Positions 1 to 5,696 are shown, counted from the first letter of the stretch. The stretch: DNA of 9,218 nucleotides from CAYJAD01 sp964371195 (GCA_964371195.1 CAYJLD010000085.1:1-9218), one strand, 5' to 3'. The notes: generated from the sequence alone by a model not told the origin. Translations and numbers: made by a program.

Positions 1-18
1 CCACAAGGGAGCAAGTGA
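1..18 (+). CDS. C-terminal tail of the upstream gene (probably dsrJ), partial
   Basis: Frame 1 reads five codons (P-Q-G-S-K) and then TGA at 16-18. The stop shares its last base with the ATG of dsrO (TGATG, 16-20), the usual layout of translationally coupled operon genes. Five residues cannot identify the protein. In the known order dsrM-K-J-O-P the gene before dsrO is dsrJ, a periplasmic multihaem cytochrome c, so that identity is inferred from neighbours only. Confidence 0.45.
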   Translation, partial: PQGSK

Positions 19-803
19 TGAAAAACAGCAGAAGAAACTTCCTTAAAGTGGCAGGCCTATCGGCCTTTGCTCTAGGGAGCGGGGTACATGCAACCCTTGC
101 TGCCACCGATGCCCTTGCCGCCAATATTGGTAAATATGAGCCTAATGCTGAAGCCCTAAAGGCTAAACGCTGGGCCATGGTTATTGATACACGTAAATTT
201 GTTAAAGATGCAGACTTTGAGCCCATCATTGATGCATGCAACAAAGTTCATAACGTACCTAATATACCTACAAATCAGGATATTAAATGGATATGGACTG
301 ATACATATGAGCATGTATTCCCTGATGATATGAACGAAATGCTCCCCACAAAAGTAAAAGGACAAAAATTCTTCTTACTTTGCAACCATTGCTCAAACCC
401 ACCTTGCGTGCGTGTGTGCCCTACCCAAGCTACCTTCAAAATGGAGGATGGCACCGTGGCCATGGATTATCACCGCTGTATCGGTTGCCGTTTTTGCATG
501 GCAGGTTGCCCCTTCGGAGCACGTAGCTTTAACTACATGGATCCACGTAAGCACCTCTCAAATCCTGTACCAAACCCTGCATATCCCACAAGAATGATAG
601 GTGTTGTTGAAAAGTGCACCTTCTGCGTGGAACGTCTTGCCAAAGGACTTATGCCAGCTTGTGTCGAAGCTGCTAAGGGTGCTATACTATTTGGAGACCT
701 TGAAGATCCAAACTCCGATGTACGCAAGGCATTAGCTGAAAACTTTAATATCCGCCGTAAACCCAACCTGGGTACACAGCCGGGTGTTTACTATTTAATA
801 TAG
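18..803 (+). CDS. dsrO: DsrO, periplasmic iron-sulfur subunit of the DsrMKJOP complex
   Basis: This 261-residue Tat-exported ferredoxin-like protein should carry electrons on the periplasmic face of the DsrMKJOP complex, partnering the NrfD-type protein encoded next. The N-terminus has a twin-arginine motif (S4-R5-R6-N-F-L-K), a hydrophobic stretch at about 11-23 and Ala-rich candidate cleavage sites at about 25-35. Cysteines are C74, C122/C125/C130/C134, C154/C157/C160/C164, C200/C203 and C215: twelve, enough for three [4Fe-4S] clusters. The stretch after R51-W-A-M-V-I-D, where PsrB/HmcB-like relatives usually have a C-x2-C-x2-C group, holds no cysteine until C74. The ATG at 18 is chosen over a GTG at 15 because it overlaps the previous stop and has AGGGAG at 6-11 with a six-base gap. 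An NrfC/PsrB-type subunit of another complex is the alternative; the following gene favours DsrO. Confidence 0.85.
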   Translation: MKNSRRNFLKVAGLSAFALGSGVHATLAATDALAANIGKYEPNAEALKAKRWAMVIDTRKFVKDADFEPIIDACNKVHNVPNIPTNQDIKWIWTDTYEHVFPDDMNEMLPTKVKGQKFFLLCNHCSNPPCVRVCPTQATFKMEDGTVAMDYHRCIGCRFCMAGCPFGARSFNYMDPRKHLSNPVPNPAYPTRMIGVVEKCTFCVERLAKGLMPACVEAAKGAILFGDLEDPNSDVRKALAENFNIRRKPNLGTQPGVYYLI

Positions 804-813
804 GGAGGCAGCC

Positions 814-1977
814 ATGATTGAAAAAGTATTGCAAGGCTCCAAAGCCTACTACATCTGGCTCCTTTTCTTGCTTGGTGTAATCGGTGTTGGCGTTTGCGTC
901 TATATCTATCAATTGCAAGAAGGCCTTACCATTACAGGTATGAGCCGTGATGTATCTTGGGGCTTATATATCTCACAATTTACCTACTTTGTAGGTGTTG
1001 CGGCTTCAGCAGTAATGCTAGTATTGCCAGCCTATTTTCATCACTATAAGAAGTTTAAACGCATGATTATATTTGGTGAATTTATGGCAATCTCTGCCGT
1101 AATTATGTGTATGCTCTTTATCGTAACCGATATGGGCCAACCCCAACGCGTTCTTAATGTTATACTATTCCCAACACTTAACTCTGTCATGTTCTATGAC
1201 ATGCTAGTGCTATCAGGATACCTATTCCTTAACATAGTAATTGGCTGGGTAACCCTTGAAGCTGAACGCCACGATGTAGATCCACCCAAATGGATTAAAT
1301 ATCTAATATATCTATCCATCGTTTGGGCATTCTCTATCCATACTGTGACGGCTTTCCTCTATGCAGGTATACCAGGTCGCCACTACTGGCTAACTGCTAT
1401 TATGGCAGCTCGCTTCCTGTCCTCTGCATTTTGCTCAGGTCCAGCTATCTTGCTACTACTTATGCTACTCTTCAAGCGCCTGACCAACTTTGACCCAGGC
1501 AAAGAAGCTGTAAAAACCCTAACCGTTATCATCACCTACGCCATGTGCATTAACGTGTTCTTCTACATTTTAGAACTCTTCACCGCCTTCTATAGCGGTA
1601 TGCCAGGACATCAACATCCGTTCGCATACCTCTTTGCTGGCCACCATGGACACATTGGCTGGGTTACATATTGGATGTGGGCAGGCGTGGTTATGGCATT
1701 CCTATCCTTAGGTATGCTCATTCCACCTAAGTACCGCGAAAACCAAACCCTACTACCCATAGCACTCATTATGCTAGTGCTTGCATCTTGGATTGATAAG
1801 GGCCTTGGACTAATTATTGCCGGTTTTACACCAAATACCTTTGAAACTATTACCGAATATACCCCCACATTACCTGAAATTACTATTGTGGTGGCCATAT
1901 ACGGCGTAGGCTTCTTGGTGCTTTCCATACTTTGGAAAATTGCCCTTGAAGTTAAAAAAGAAGCTGGCACTTTTTAA
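814..1977 (+). CDS. dsrP: DsrP, NrfD-family integral membrane subunit
   Basis: The 387-residue protein is almost entirely hydrophobic, with about ten predicted membrane helices (first at about 15-33, second at about 53-76, third at about 88-107). This is the usual architecture and length of NrfD/PsrC-family quinone-interacting subunits. The segment T-G-M-S-R-D-V-S-W-G-L-Y after helix 1 resembles the conserved family motif in that loop. In DsrMKJOP, DsrP is thought to exchange electrons between menaquinol and the periplasmic DsrO/DsrJ subunits. It starts ten bases after the dsrO stop, with a strong GGGAGG ribosome-binding site at 804-809 inside that gap, and it is the last gene of the operon: a hairpin element and a terminator follow within 80 bases. 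The family is certain; the Dsr assignment rests on pairing with the preceding gene. Confidence 0.85.
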   Translation: MIEKVLQGSKAYYIWLLFLLGVIGVGVCVYIYQLQEGLTITGMSRDVSWGLYISQFTYFVGVAASAVMLVLPAYFHHYKKFKRMIIFGEFMAISAVIMCMLFIVTDMGQPQRVLNVILFPTLNSVMFYDMLVLSGYLFLNIVIGWVTLEAERHDVDPPKWIKYLIYLSIVWAFSIHTVTAFLYAGIPGRHYWLTAIMAARFLSSAFCSGPAILLLLMLLFKRLTNFDPGKEAVKTLTVIITYAMCINVFFYILELFTAFYSGMPGHQHPFAYLFAGHHGHIGWVTYWMWAGVVMAFLSLGMLIPPKYRENQTLLPIALIMLVLASWIDKGLGLIIAGFTPNTFETITEYTPTLPEITIVVAIYGVGFLVLSILWKIALEVKKEAGTF

Positions 1978-1995
1978 TATTTTAACTATTAAATC

Positions 1996-2045
1996 TTGGG
2001 GGAAACTTTTGTGAACAAAAGTTTCCCCCAAACCCCCTTCAAAAA
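1996..2045 (-). repeat. G5/C5 hairpin element, copy A (minus orientation)
   Basis: A perfect 16-bp inverted repeat (1996-2011 with 2016-2031, loop TGAA) contains G5 at 1998-2002 and C5 at 2025-2029. A second C5 tract lies at 2033-2037, then TTC and an A-run. Read on the minus strand, the order is T-run, GAA, G5, TTT, G5, AAACTTTT, loop, AAAAGTTT, C5. The same order recurs on the plus strand at 2906-2954 and 3323-3371. No T-tract follows the stem on the plus strand, so it is not a canonical terminator by itself. It begins 18 bases after the dsrP stop. Confidence 0.75.
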
Positions 2046-2054
2046 ACTTTATTG

Positions 2055-2096
2055 CCGTCAAGTATAATCCCATGGATTATACTTGACGGTTTTTAT
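2055..2096 (+). terminator. Rho-independent terminator of the dsr operon
   Basis: A perfect 16-bp stem (2055-2070 pairs with 2074-2089) with a three-base loop (CAT) is followed directly by T5-A-T2 at 2090-2097. It lies 77 bases after the dsrP stop and behind the hairpin element at 1996-2045. The T-tract is on the plus-strand side only, so it ends transcription from the dsr side and insulates the glycosylase gene downstream. Confidence 0.9.
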
Positions 2097-2114
2097 TCTA
2101 TAAGCCTAAATATA

Positions 2115-2143
2115 TTGCCTTTTTATTTTTAATAAGATATATT
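2115..2143 (+). promoter_or_regulatory. Candidate sigma-70 promoter of the glycosylase gene
   Basis: TTGCCT (2115-2120), a 17-base spacer and TATATT (2138-2143) match the -35 consensus at 4 of 6 positions and the -10 at 5 of 6. The site lies just after the dsr terminator and about 37 bases before the ATG at 2180, where a promoter is needed. The region is very AT-rich, so a chance match is possible. Confidence 0.5.
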
Positions 2144-2179
2144 AATAATAATAAAATTTTAATGAAAATTGGATGAGAT

Positions 2180-2827
2180 ATGTATTTTTATTACGATGAT
2201 GAAGCCATAAATTACATAAAAAAAAGAGATAAGAAGCTAGCTCAAGCCATTGAACAAATTGGCCCCATTGAGCGAAGTATTAATCCAGATATTTTTTCTT
2301 CCATTATCAAGCATATTGTGGGGCAACAAATATCTACCGTTGCACAGGAAACAATTTACAAAAGGCTAAATGATAAACTTTGTAATCTTAATGCTGCCAC
2401 AATTATAGCCTGCCCTCGCGAAGACTTACAGTCCTGTGGCTTAAGCTTTAGGAAGGTTGATTATATCAAAGACTTTGCTGACAAAGTGCATACTGGTGAA
2501 TTTTGTGTAGACAGCTTGAGTGCCATGTCTGACGAAGAAATAATTACTAGGCTCAGTGCGCTTAAAGGCATTGGAGTTTGGACAGCAGAGATGTTATTAA
2601 TTTTTTGTTTACAAAGGCCCAATGTCTTAAGTTTTGGTGATTTAGCCATTCAACGTGGCTTACGCATGCTTTATAGGCATCGTACAATCACTAGAGATTT
2701 GTTTAATAAATATGTTAAGCGTTACACACCTTACGGATCAGTAGCAAGCCTTTATATCTGGGCTATTGCTGGTGGGGCCATACCAGAGTTGAGTGATCCA
2801 GCTCCAAAAATAATCAAAAAGAAATAA
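2180..2827 (+). CDS. AlkA-type DNA-3-methyladenine glycosylase (HhH-GPD family)
   Basis: This 215-residue cytoplasmic base-excision repair enzyme should remove alkylated purines such as 3-methyladenine. Visible family hallmarks, in order, are an I-V-G-Q-Q-I-S core helix (46-52), G-L-S-F-R-K (87-92), the helix-hairpin-helix L-K-G-I-G-V-W-T-A-E (128-137), and F-G-D-L-A-I-Q-R-G (152-160), where D154 is the expected catalytic aspartate. P-Y-G-S-V-A-S-L-Y-I-W-A (184-195) matches the usual C-terminal signature. The protein lacks the extra N-terminal domain of E. coli AlkA and fits the compact bacterial/Mag-like branch. The start follows a modest GGATGAG at 2171-2177. It is flanked by terminators and by a convergent minus-strand operon, so it is probably monocistronic. 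Its last 71 codons (from Q145) lie in the 417-bp tandem duplication and recur downstream as a dead fragment; this copy is the intact one. Confidence 0.9.
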   Translation: MYFYYDDEAINYIKKRDKKLAQAIEQIGPIERSINPDIFSSIIKHIVGQQISTVAQETIYKRLNDKLCNLNAATIIACPREDLQSCGLSFRKVDYIKDFADKVHTGEFCVDSLSAMSDEEIITRLSALKGIGVWTAEMLLIFCLQRPNVLSFGDLAIQRGLRMLYRHRTITRDLFNKYVKRYTPYGSVASLYIWAIAGGAIPELSDPAPKIIKKK

Positions 2828-2839
2828 TACCTTGGCGCT

Positions 2840-2904
2840 GCGCTATAATCAGCAATAGCCAGCAAAAGTAAAGCTTATTGCTTGAAGCAATAAGCCATTA
2901 GCGC
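2840..2904. other. Nested inverted repeats after the glycosylase gene, unit 1
   Basis: A 10-bp perfect hairpin (2873-2882 with 2886-2895, loop TGA) sits inside an outer 6-bp pair GCGCTA/TAGCGC (2840-2845 with 2899-2904). On the plus strand it starts 12 bases after the glycosylase stop and is followed by GCG and T4. On the minus strand the inner hairpin is followed by TTTACTTTT. It may be a weak terminator for either convergent transcript; no protein is encoded. Confidence 0.45.
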
Positions 2905-2905
2905 G

Positions 2906-2954
2906 TTTTGAGGGGGATTGGGGGAACTTTTTGGTGCAAGCAAAAGTATCCCCC
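2906..2954 (+). repeat. G5/C5 hairpin element, copy B
   Basis: The order is TTTTGA, G5 (2912-2916), ATT, G5 (2920-2924), AACTTTTT, a loop of about ten bases, AAAAGTAT, C5 (2950-2954). It is the same layout as the minus strand of 1998-2045, with a one-base bulge in the stem. As at copy A it lies just downstream of a gene end and has no T-tract after it on the plus strand. Confidence 0.75.
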
Positions 2955-2982
2955 AAAAAAGCTATAAAAAATAAACTCCAAA

Positions 2983-3035
2983 CTACTTGCGTGGTGCAAT
3001 AAAACGCATACTGTGCGGTTCAATACAACAAAGGC
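2983..3035 (-). pseudogene. Duplicated 3' tail of the cysteine-peptidase-like gene
   Basis: The last 15 codons and stop of the minus-strand gene at 3400-4008 are repeated exactly at 2983-3035 (offset 417), ending with the stop at 2983-2985. On the minus strand they are preceded by glycosylase sequence rather than the rest of the gene. It is a by-product of the tandem duplication and has no start codon of its own kind. Confidence 0.85.
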
Positions 3036-3244
3036 CCAATGTCTTAAGCTTTGGTGATTTAACCATTCAACGTGGCTTACGCATGCTTTATAGGCATCGT
3101 ACAATCACTAGAGATTTGTTTAATAAATATGTTAAGCGTTACACACCTTACGGATCAGTAGCAAGCCTTTATATCTGGGCTATTGCTGGTGGGGCCATAC
3201 CAGAGTTGAGTGATCCAGCTCCAAAAATAATCAAAAAGAAATAA
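3028..3244 (+). pseudogene. 3' fragment of the AlkA-type glycosylase gene
   Basis: This fragment repeats codons 145-215 of the glycosylase gene plus its stop. It lacks the N-terminal two thirds, including the Q-Q-I-S helix and the helix-hairpin-helix, so it cannot be an active glycosylase although the D154 equivalent remains. Two changes from the parent are a silent one in S151 (C3049) and A156 to T (A3062). The frame stays open leftward into reversed peptidase-gene sequence as far as a TTG at 2987, but there is no ribosome-binding site or promoter, so I treat it as a dead fragment rather than an 85-residue gene. Confidence 0.9.
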
Positions 3245-3256
3245 TACCTTGGCGCT

Positions 3257-3321
3257 GCGCTATAATCAGCAATAGCCAGCAAAAGTAAAGCTTATTGCTT
3301 GAAGCAATAAGCCATTAGCGC
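3257..3321. other. Nested inverted repeats after the glycosylase fragment, unit 2
   Basis: This is the exact second copy (offset 417) of the structure at 2840-2904, with the inner 10-bp hairpin at 3290-3299 and 3303-3312. It lies about 80 bases past the stop of the peptidase-like gene at 3400. On the minus strand it is followed by a T-rich stretch, so it could end the minus-strand operon. Confidence 0.45.
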
Positions 3322-3322
3322 G

Positions 3323-3371
3323 TTTTGAGGGGGATTGGGGGAACTTTTTGGTGCAAGCAAAAGTATCCCCC
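3323..3371 (+). repeat. G5/C5 hairpin element, copy C
   Basis: Identical to copy B, carried along by the 417-bp duplication. It now lies 28 bases past the 3' end of the peptidase-like gene and between it and the dead glycosylase fragment. It is not an independent insertion. Confidence 0.75.
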
Positions 3372-3399
3372 AAAAAAGCTATAAAAAATAAACTCCAAA

Positions 3400-4008
3400 C
3401 TACTTGCGTGGTGCAATAAAACGCATACTGTGCGGTTCAATACAACAAAGGCAGTCAGGGCTTATAAGTTCAGGTTTTGTTACAAAGCTATTGATATCTA
3501 CATGATAAATTGCACTTTCTTCCATACTACAATCAAAAAACTTTAGCTCATCATCTTGCATTATATAGGCTGTGGTCCAGTGGCGATTTACTGGATCAGC
3601 CCCTGGTATAAGATAGCGCAAAAAGCGAAAGATAATAGCTCGCTCTGGCACATGCTGTAAGGTTGGTACATTTTCATTTTTATTCGGAGCTAACCAATTA
3701 CTTATACTTTTCCAAACAGTATAATTATCGGGAGCCGTGGCAGCATTAGTATGTTCAAAGGGGCGTTCAATAATTAGGGGTAATTTTTTGTTTTGAATAT
3801 TTAGCATGGCATCCACAAGGGATATATAGTCTGTGCGCTGATCAAGTATTGAGCGTAAAACTTGTGGATTTTGGGCAATGCCCATCAGGGTATTATGAAA
3901 AATATCGCGCGCTTGTAGAGTGCGAATATGATGTGTAATTTTTAGGCCATTAAGCACAGCATAAAGGGCACAAAATACATCTATTTTCCCTTGATAAAAA
4001 GGCGTCAT
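3400..4008 (-). CDS. Papain-like cysteine-peptidase-fold protein, function unknown
   Basis: The 202-residue protein is not one I can name. It has the pattern of a papain/C39-like cysteine peptidase: Y5-Q6-G7 followed by D10-V-F-C13-A-L-Y-A-V-L-N at the N-terminus, H143-W144-T-T-A-Y in the middle, and F158-D159-C160-S161 at the end of a strand. Q6 could form the oxyanion hole and C13/H143/D159 the triad. The middle region (about 60-135) carries no motif I recognise. Near the C-terminus, C186, C188 and C189 form a small cysteine cluster. No signal peptide or membrane helix is visible, so it is probably cytoplasmic. The ATG at 4008 lies 21 bases after the dehydrogenase stop, with only a weak ribosome-binding site, which suggests an operon. 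The fold assignment is inference from motifs; peptidase activity is not established, and a transglutaminase-like or amidase role is possible. Confidence 0.6.
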   Translation of the reverse strand: MTPFYQGKIDVFCALYAVLNGLKITHHIRTLQARDIFHNTLMGIAQNPQVLRSILDQRTDYISLVDAMLNIQNKKLPLIIERPFEHTNAATAPDNYTVWKSISNWLAPNKNENVPTLQHVPERAIIFRFLRYLIPGADPVNRHWTTAYIMQDDELKFFDCSMEESAIYHVDINSFVTKPELISPDCLCCIEPHSMRFIAPRK

Positions 4009-4029
4009 AATTTACCACTACCCTAACTA

Positions 4030-5001
4030 TTATGTATTCAATAAATGTTTATTCACCACATTTTGTGCTTTACCATTAATCCAAGCTTGAATGTTTTCAG
4101 CTGCAAGGCGTAAAATATTAGCCCTAGCTTTGCGTGTTGCCCAGCTTATATGTGGAGTAATTAAACAATTAGGTGCAGTTAGTAATGGGTTATCCTGAGT
4201 GGGTGGTTCTGTGGAGAGCACATCAACACCAAGGCCGCCCAGTTGCCCACTATGCAAAGCCTTTGCTACATGTGCTTCATTAAGCAAGGGGCCTCTTGCA
4301 GTGTTAATAATTATGCTTCCGCTTTTCATGCTAGCAAGGCGTTTATCATCCACCAAATGGCGTGACTCATCATTAAGCGGGCAATGCAATGAAATAACAT
4401 CACTGGTGCTAAATATGGTATCAAGGTCCACAAAGGTGCATGGATATTCGCTACAAGTTTTGGGAGAGCGATTATAGGCTTGTACTTGCATACCAAAAAT
4501 ATGCGCCATATGGCCCACTTTATGTCCTATATTCCCAAAACCAACTATACCCATACGCATTTCAGAAAGGTCTCGCAAGGGGCGTAACCAATAACACCAA
4601 TCCTCACATTTATTCCAATCTCCTGCTTTAACACTATTGCTGTGATCACTAATTCCACGAGTTAGTTCAAGTAAAAGAGCCATAACATGTTGGGCTACTG
4701 TATCAACCCCATAGGCAACAACATTACAAACAGGGATATTACGTTTAGCGGCTACTTCAATATCTACTACATCGTAGCCTGTAGCCACAAGGCCAATATA
4801 GCGTAAGTTGGGTAATTGCTCTAAAGTATTTGCATTAAGTGGTGTTTTATTTGTAATAATAATTTCTGCGTCATAGGCACGTTTAACTATATCATCCACA
4901 TGAGTACGATCATATATTTGCACATTTGCCATAGCTCTAAAAGCTTCCCAACTAAGGTCGCCTGGATCTATAACGGCTCCGTCAAGAATAACCATTTTCA
5001 T
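4030..5001 (-). CDS. D-2-hydroxyacid dehydrogenase, glycerate/hydroxypyruvate reductase type
   Basis: The 323-residue cytoplasmic enzyme should reversibly oxidise a D-2-hydroxyacid with NAD(P), most likely glycerate/hydroxypyruvate. It has full family length and all catalytic residues: dinucleotide-binding G-F-G-N-I-G (154-159), R236 in N-T-A-R-G-P, E265 in S-T-E-P-P and H284 in I-T-P-H-I-S. The Y-G-V-D-T-V-A-Q-H segment (97-105) is typical of the HprA-like subgroup. The second strand of the Rossmann fold ends Y-N-R-S-P (176-180), with no acidic residue where strict NAD enzymes usually have one, so NADPH use is possible. The start has a good AGGGGAA ribosome-binding site at 5007-5013. Upstream, the pal terminator ends almost against this site, so the promoter is not obvious. 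The exact substrate cannot be read from sequence; other D-hydroxyacid dehydrogenases are alternatives. Confidence 0.82.
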   Translation of the reverse strand: MKMVILDGAVIDPGDLSWEAFRAMANVQIYDRTHVDDIVKRAYDAEIIITNKTPLNANTLEQLPNLRYIGLVATGYDVVDIEVAAKRNIPVCNVVAYGVDTVAQHVMALLLELTRGISDHSNSVKAGDWNKCEDWCYWLRPLRDLSEMRMGIVGFGNIGHKVGHMAHIFGMQVQAYNRSPKTCSEYPCTFVDLDTIFSTSDVISLHCPLNDESRHLVDDKRLASMKSGSIIINTARGPLLNEAHVAKALHSGQLGGLGVDVLSTEPPTQDNPLLTAPNCLITPHISWATRKARANILRLAAENIQAWINGKAQNVVNKHLLNT

Positions 5002-5028
5002 AACAATTCCCCTAATAAAGCTTAAAAT

Positions 5029-5076
5029 AAAAAAGACTTTTCATGATAAGTCATAAACTATGCGTATCATGAAAAG
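5029..5076 (-). terminator. Rho-independent terminator of pal
   Basis: A perfect 12-bp stem (5065-5076 with 5037-5048), with a 16-base loop, follows the pal stop by 34 bases. On the minus strand it is followed by TC-less spacing of two bases, then T6 (5034-5029), A and T4. It lies between pal and the dehydrogenase and ends only about 28 bases before the dehydrogenase start. Confidence 0.8.
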
Positions 5077-5109
5077 CCTTAAATATAATACACTAATAAT
5101 GTAGCATTA

Positions 5110-5580
5110 CTAGTTATTTATGACACGGAAGTCATCACGGCGATTTTGAGCCCATACAGCTTCACCGGTGCCTGGAACTATTGGATTTTCCTTACCATAG
5201 CTTAGCATTTCCATTTGTGCAGGATTAACACCTAGCATGGTCAAGTATTCAAAGGCAGCGCGGGCACGACGCTCTCCAAGAGCTAGGTTATATTCTTGAG
5301 TACCGCGGGCATCGCAGTTACCTTCAATGCGTACGCGTATACGAGGATACATTTTCATAAGTTCAGCTTTTTGGCGCAGAATTTCTTTACCTTCTAGGTT
5401 AATATCAAATTTATTAAAGGCAAAGTAGATACGTCCATCAGTAATTTGTTGCATGGCAGTTTGCTCTGCAGCAGTCCAGCCAGATTCCATTTCAGGCTCA
5501 GAACCACTACTTTTACTTGAACAACCAAAGCCAGCTCCCAGTGCTAGCACTAGGGTTAAAAGAATAGCAAATTTTTTCAT
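5110..5580 (-). CDS. pal: Pal, peptidoglycan-associated OmpA-like lipoprotein
   Basis: The 156-residue lipoprotein should anchor the outer membrane to peptidoglycan and, with the Tol proteins, help constriction at division. It has a short signal peptide (1-19) with lipidation at C20; the residues before it (G-F-G) are an unusual lipobox, and S21 fits outer-membrane sorting. The OmpA C-terminal domain follows: I51-Y-F-A-F-N-K-F-D-I (strand 1), then G87-N-C-D-A-R-G-T with D90 and R92 as the expected diaminopimelate ligands, then N98-L-A-L-G-E-R-R-A, and N146-R-R-D-D near the end. The start has a consensus AGGAGG site at 5585-5590. The gene has its own promoter and terminator and no tolB or ybgF next to it, unlike the usual tol-pal cluster, so it appears to be monocistronic. 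Confidence 0.92.
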   Translation of the reverse strand: MKKFAILLTLVLALGAGFGCSSKSSGSEPEMESGWTAAEQTAMQQITDGRIYFAFNKFDINLEGKEILRQKAELMKMYPRIRVRIEGNCDARGTQEYNLALGERRARAAFEYLTMLGVNPAQMEMLSYGKENPIVPGTGEAVWAQNRRDDFRVINN

Positions 5581-5668
5581 AAGGCCTCCTAAAAAAATGA
5601 TTTAATGCTATAAACATTAATAATTTCACGAAATATACCAAAAAATTTCATATGGCAGAATATTAGTC

Positions 5669-5696
5669 ATTCTATCCGTTACATTTTTTTTGTCAA
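5669..5696 (-). promoter_or_regulatory. Sigma-70 promoter of pal
   Basis: On the minus strand a perfect TTGACA (5696-5691) and TAGAAT (5674-5669, 5 of 6) are separated by 16 bases. This predicts a start near 5662 and a leader of about 80 bases ending in the AGGAGG site of pal. It is the strongest promoter match in the window, in keeping with an abundant structural lipoprotein. Confidence 0.8.

Larger units (their letters stand above)
2611..3452. repeat. 417-bp direct tandem duplication
   Basis: Unit 1 is 2611-3027 and unit 2 is 3028-3444. An 8-bp block, ACAAAGGC, stands at the start of each unit and once more at 3445-3452. Outside it the flanks diverge (GTTT before 2611, AGTCAGG after 3452), so the join is at an 8-bp microhomology. 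I count two differences over the unit, T2632/C3049 and G2645/A3062; the rest is identical base by base. Each unit holds the last 71 glycosylase codons, the convergent intergenic region and the last 15 codons of the minus-strand peptidase-like gene. Each parent gene keeps one full copy, because the event copied 3' ends from a tail-to-tail pair. Confidence 0.97.

Noticed and set aside
1611..1970. Antisense open frame of about 119 codons opposite dsrP
   Set aside because: It lies wholly within a clear membrane-protein gene, has no recognisable motif or ribosome-binding site, and its length is expected from codon bias on the other strand.
1996..2031. First hairpin after dsrP as the operon terminator
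   Set aside because: No T-tract follows the stem on the plus strand; the second hairpin at 2055-2089 has one.
2912..2924. G-quadruplex
   Set aside because: Only two G5 tracts are present close together; the sequence more readily forms a hairpin with the downstream C5 tract.
3028..3244. Second functional glycosylase gene
   Set aside because: It carries only the C-terminal third, without the DNA-binding helix-hairpin-helix, and lacks any start signal.
2611..3452. Repeat considered as an insertion sequence or CRISPR-like array
   Set aside because: There are only two long units, no spacers, no terminal inverted repeats and no transposase; the content is plain copied gene ends.
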